A DNA stretch of 7,435 bases from an uncultured Eubacterium sp. (GTDB lineage: Bacteria > Bacillota > Clostridia > Lachnospirales > CAG-274), in the NCBI GenBank assembly GCA_900543365.1, contig UQRG01000068.1, positions 1-7,435 on the forward strand. Direction: 5' to 3'. Of this stretch, positions 5,042-7,435 are shown one piece after another (position 1 is the stretch's first letter; each line of letters begins with the position of its first letter). Both the position numbers and the translations under genes were made by a program. The notes beneath the pieces were generated by a model, which saw only the letters and a program-made list of their open reading frames with translations, did no database searches and had not been told where the DNA came from.

Positions 5042-6982
5042 ATGGAAAGAATGAAAGAATTAATAGAAATACTTACAAAAGCCTCAAAAGCCTATTATCA
5101 AGAAGATAGGGAAATAATGAGTGACTTTGAATATGACAAGCTATATGATGAGCTTAATGCCTTAGAAAAAGAAACAGGTATTATTCTTTCAAATAGCCCT
5201 ACTCAAAAAGTCGGACATCAAGTCTTAAGTTCACTAAAAAAGATAAGACACGAAAGTCCAATGTTATCTCTTGACAAAACTAAGGAAGTAAATGCTTTGG
5301 AAAGTTTTTTAGGCAATAACAAAGGTATACTTTCATACAAGATGGATGGCTTAACTGTTGTATTGACATACAAAAATGGTGAGCTTATTCAGGCTGTAAC
5401 GAGAGGCAATGGAGAAATTGGTGAAGATATAACTCACAATGCCAAATTTTTCAAAAATATACCTCTTAAAATTTCATTTAAAGAAGAACTGGTTATAAGA
5501 GGTGAAGCAGTAATTTCATTTAAGGATTTTAATATTATTAATGAAAAGTTAACGCCAGAGGACCAATACAAAAATCCTAGAAATTTATGCAGTGGAACAG
5601 TTAGACAGCTTAACTCTGAAATATCTGCATCAAGAAATGTTAATTTTATTGCCTTTGCTTTAGTTAAGGCTAATGGTCAAGATTTTGGTGATGACAAAGA
5701 AAGTCGCTTTAAATGGCTTGAAAATTTAGGCTTTGAATGTGTAGAAAGAAAAAATGTTACATCAGCAAACATTGCAGAAACAGTAAAAGAGTTTGAAGAA
5801 AAAATACCTTCAAACCGTTTTGCTACTGATGGACTTGTATTAACATTCAGCAGTGTAGCATATTCTCAAAGTTTAGGCACAACAGCTAAATTTCCACGAG
5901 ATTCCATAGCCTTTAAATGGGCTGATGAACTAGCTGAAACTACACTTATAAATGTAGACTGGAACACATCCAGAACTGGTTTAATCAACCCAATAGCAGT
6001 ATTTGAACCAGTTGAACTTGAAGGAACAACTGTTGAGAGAGCATCATTACACAACTTAAGTATTATTGAAAATTTACAACTTGGATTAGGTGACAAAATA
6101 ACTGTTTATAAAGCAAATATGATTATACCACAGGTAGCAGAAGATTTAACAAAAAGCAACAATTTAGAAATACCCGCTGTCTGTCCTGTTTGTGGCGAAG
6201 ATACAGAAATAATTGCCTTGCGTGACGGTAAAGCCCTTAAATGCCCTAACCCAAATTGTAAGGCTCAAAGAATATCAAGTTTAGAACACTTTGTATCCAG
6301 AGATGCACTTAATATAGAAGGCTTTTCTGAAGCAACTATTGAAAAATTTATTGAAAAAGGCTTTATAGATAATTACACAGATATTTTTAAATTAGAAAAA
6401 TATAAAGATGAAATAATAAGTATGGAAGGCTTTGGTGAAAAGTCATACACTAACCTTATTGCAGCCATTGACAAAAGCAAAAATGTTGCTTTACCTAACT
6501 TTATATATGCCTTAGGTATAAATAATGTAGGCTTAAGCAATGCAAAACTTTTGTGCAAAAAATGTAATAATTCTCTTGAAGAAATAAGAAAAGCAGACTT
6601 TGAAACTCTTATTTCTATAGATGGTTTTGGGGATGTTATAGCTGATAGTATAGTTAAGTACTTTGGTCATCAAAAAAATAATGACTTAATAAATGATGTT
6701 CTTAATTACTTAAACTTTACTGCAACAGAATATAATGATAAAGATTTAAAACTTGATAATATAACATTTGTAGTAACTGGTGATGTTCATATTTATAAAA
6801 ATAGAAAAGAGTTACAAAGTGTCATTGAAAAATTAGGTGGTAAAGTTACAACTAGTGTAAGTGCCAAAACTAATTACCTTATAAATAATGATATTAATTC
6901 TTCTTCATCTAAAAATAAAAAAGCTAAAGAACTGGGTATTCCTATAATCAGTGAGGAAGATTTTGAAAAAATGATAAAATAA
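5042..6982 (+). CDS. ligA: NAD-dependent DNA ligase LigA
   Basis: LigA seals 3'-OH/5'-phosphate nicks during replication and repair, using NAD+ to adenylate its active-site lysine. The 646 residues show the full domain order. Domain Ia (about 1-66) has AYYQEDREIMSDFEYDKLYDEL, the NMN-binding helix pair. The nucleotidyltransferase domain (about 67-310) has the KxDG motif with catalytic K100 (YKMDGL), TRGNGE (120-125), RGEA (153-156), NPRN (178-181) and FKW (291-293). An OB fold (about 312-376) includes RASLHN (333-338). The zinc finger has C381, C384, C401 and C406. Helix-hairpin-helix repeats (about 410-545) include MEGFGEKS and IDGFGDVI, and a BRCT domain spans about 572-646 (FVVTGDV, KLGGKVTTSVSAKTNYLI). 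It is slightly shorter than the usual 660-680 residues. Several positions differ from the common consensus: TRGNG for TRGDG, NPRNLCSGTVRQLN for NPRNAAAGSLRQLD, and VYKANMIIP for the V.RAGDVIP segment. I recall this pattern from Lachnospiraceae LigA proteins. The domains and catalytic residues are complete, so it should be functional. Confidence 0.96.
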   Translation: MERMKELIEILTKASKAYYQEDREIMSDFEYDKLYDELNALEKETGIILSNSPTQKVGHQVLSSLKKIRHESPMLSLDKTKEVNALESFLGNNKGILSYKMDGLTVVLTYKNGELIQAVTRGNGEIGEDITHNAKFFKNIPLKISFKEELVIRGEAVISFKDFNIINEKLTPEDQYKNPRNLCSGTVRQLNSEISASRNVNFIAFALVKANGQDFGDDKESRFKWLENLGFECVERKNVTSANIAETVKEFEEKIPSNRFATDGLVLTFSSVAYSQSLGTTAKFPRDSIAFKWADELAETTLINVDWNTSRTGLINPIAVFEPVELEGTTVERASLHNLSIIENLQLGLGDKITVYKANMIIPQVAEDLTKSNNLEIPAVCPVCGEDTEIIALRDGKALKCPNPNCKAQRISSLEHFVSRDALNIEGFSEATIEKFIEKGFIDNYTDIFKLEKYKDEIISMEGFGEKSYTNLIAAIDKSKNVALPNFIYALGINNVGLSNAKLLCKKCNNSLEEIRKADFETLISIDGFGDVIADSIVKYFGHQKNNDLINDVLNYLNFTATEYNDKDLKLDNITFVVTGDVHIYKNRKELQSVIEKLGGKVTTSVSAKTNYLINNDINSSSSKNKKAKELGIPIISEEDFEKMIK

Positions 6983-6987
6983 ACTAT

Positions 6988-7015
6988 GGGCAGTCCTTGA
7001 GATTGCCCTATTTTT
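6988..7015 (+). terminator. Intrinsic terminator of ligA
   Basis: Six bases after the ligA stop codon, GGGCAGTC (6988-6995) pairs with GATTGCCC (7001-7008) through eight base pairs, including one G-T pair, around a 5-base loop. It is followed by TATTTTT. A GC-rich stem with a T-run is a classical rho-independent terminator for the plus strand. Confidence 0.85.
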
Positions 7016-7026
7016 CTCTACATAGG

Positions 7027-7063
7027 AAAACACAGACTAGTGTACCAAGTTAGTCTGTGTTTT
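7027..7063. terminator. Bidirectional terminator hairpin (13-base perfect arms)
   Basis: AAAACACAGACTA (7027-7039) and TAGTCTGTGTTTT (7051-7063) are perfect inverted copies around an 11-base loop. The arms end in A-run and T-run respectively, so on either strand the hairpin is followed by TTTT. It lies between the convergent ligA and recombinase genes and would stop transcripts from both. As an alternative, the symmetric structure could be part of a recombinase attachment site, but nothing specific shows this. Confidence 0.75.
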
Positions 7064-7085
7064 ATAATTGGTTATGATTTTGAGC

Positions 7086-7107
7086 GAGGTGAAGAGGATT
7101 TCACCTC
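7086..7107. repeat. Hairpin GAGGTGAA / TTCACCTC downstream of the recombinase
   Basis: Perfect 8-base arms at 7086-7093 and 7100-7107 enclose a 6-base loop. An overlapping alternative pairing exists (AAGAGG 7092-7097 with CCTCTT 7104-7109), so two mutually exclusive stems could form. Only TTT follows on the plus strand and no T-run on the minus strand, so terminator activity is doubtful. On the minus strand it falls in the 3' untranslated part of the recombinase message, where it could stabilise the transcript. Confidence 0.4.
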
Positions 7108-7116
7108 TTTAACAGT

Positions 7117-7435
7117 TTAAAGCTGTATTTTATCATAAACATTATCTTTATCCATTTGACAAATACCTAAATATCTTTTAGTAATTTCAAAACTACTATG
7201 ATTATAAATATTCATTAGAACAACAGGTTCAACGCCACTTTTCCAAGCGTGATAACCAAATGTTTTTCTGAAAGAATGGCAACTAATATGTGCAATATTT
7301 ATTTCCTTACAGACCTTGTCTAATATTCTATTTACTTGAATACGACTAATTGGAAGATTATTTCTATTAACAAAAATATAATCATCTGGTTTTTTAGATT
7401 TGTAATCCATAGTCTTAGCAGCAATTTTTATTGCA
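7117..7435 (-). CDS. Tyrosine recombinase/integrase, C-terminal part (N-terminus beyond the right edge)
   Basis: The frame is open from the right edge to the TAA at 7117-7119, giving about 106 visible codons. The ATG at 7410 is internal: codons upstream of it (IKIAAKT) continue without a stop, so the gene is partial. It carries the end of a tyrosine recombinase catalytic domain: DYIFVNRNNLPISR, then HSFRKTFGYHAWK with the H-x-x-R pair, then NHSSFEITKRYLGI with the His and the nucleophilic Tyr. The first catalytic Arg and the beta-hairpin Lys would lie outside the window. The FRKTFGYH and NHSS..I..RYLGI segments resemble the small (about 190-residue) Firmicutes integrases that contain little more than the catalytic domain, though the true length cannot be seen. 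Such enzymes cut and rejoin DNA at short inverted core sites, as phage or transposon integrases or as DNA-inversion enzymes. It is convergent with ligA, and the two are separated by tandem hairpins. Confidence 0.85.
   Translation of the reverse strand, partial: AIKIAAKTMDYKSKKPDDYIFVNRNNLPISRIQVNRILDKVCKEINIAHISCHSFRKTFGYHAWKSGVEPVVLMNIYNHSSFEITKRYLGICQMDKDNVYDKIQL

Noticed and set aside
1..7435. CRISPR arrays, tRNA or rRNA genes, insertion sequences
   Set aside because: No regularly spaced repeats, no tRNA-like cloverleaf with conserved arms, and no transposase were seen on either strand.

Overview
The window looks like low-GC Clostridia chromosome, most likely from Lachnospiraceae or a close relative. 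The evidence is a strongly AT-rich base composition, a YyaC-type sporulation protein, AAAGGAG and GAGGTG ribosome binding sites, TTGACA-type promoters, and a DNA ligase whose sequence variants I associate with Lachnospiraceae LigA. No genus can be fixed from the sequence alone.

Left part, minus strand, read right to left: a YyaC/DUF1256 spore-associated protein (2562-3107), then a secreted cyclophilin-type peptidyl-prolyl isomerase lipoprotein (1616-2458), then an ABC-F protein of the Uup/YfmR type whose C-terminus runs off the left edge (1-1613). The isomerase and the ABC-F gene are 2 bases apart and almost certainly share a transcript from a near-consensus promoter at 2494-2522. A 174-base divergent intergenic region (3108-3281) holds an inverted repeat and the start signals of the rightward genes.

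Right part, plus strand: a 357-residue single-pass membrane protein (3282-4355), then a histidine kinase with no sensor domain (4367-4979, broken by a frameshift), then the NAD-dependent DNA ligase ligA with its own promoter (5042-6982). The ligase ends at a strong intrinsic terminator, followed by a second, bidirectional hairpin. Convergent with it is the C-terminal half of a small tyrosine recombinase that enters from the right edge (7117-7435) and may mark a mobile element.

The most interesting part is the membrane protein and kinase pair. The cytoplasmic part of the membrane protein reads like a catalytically dead JAMM/MPN domain: the Glu and the GW..PGF frame are kept, but the two His and the Asp of the metal site are replaced. 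It is joined through one membrane helix, a coiled coil and a Thr-rich linker to an extracellular LysM peptidoglycan-binding domain. The kinase gene begins right at its stop codon, and its ribosome binding site overlaps that stop. I infer a split wall-sensing signalling unit, in which the membrane protein would supply the sensor that the soluble kinase lacks. The kinase is out of frame by one base at an AT-dinucleotide run, so it is a decayed gene, a phase-variable gene or a sequence error.
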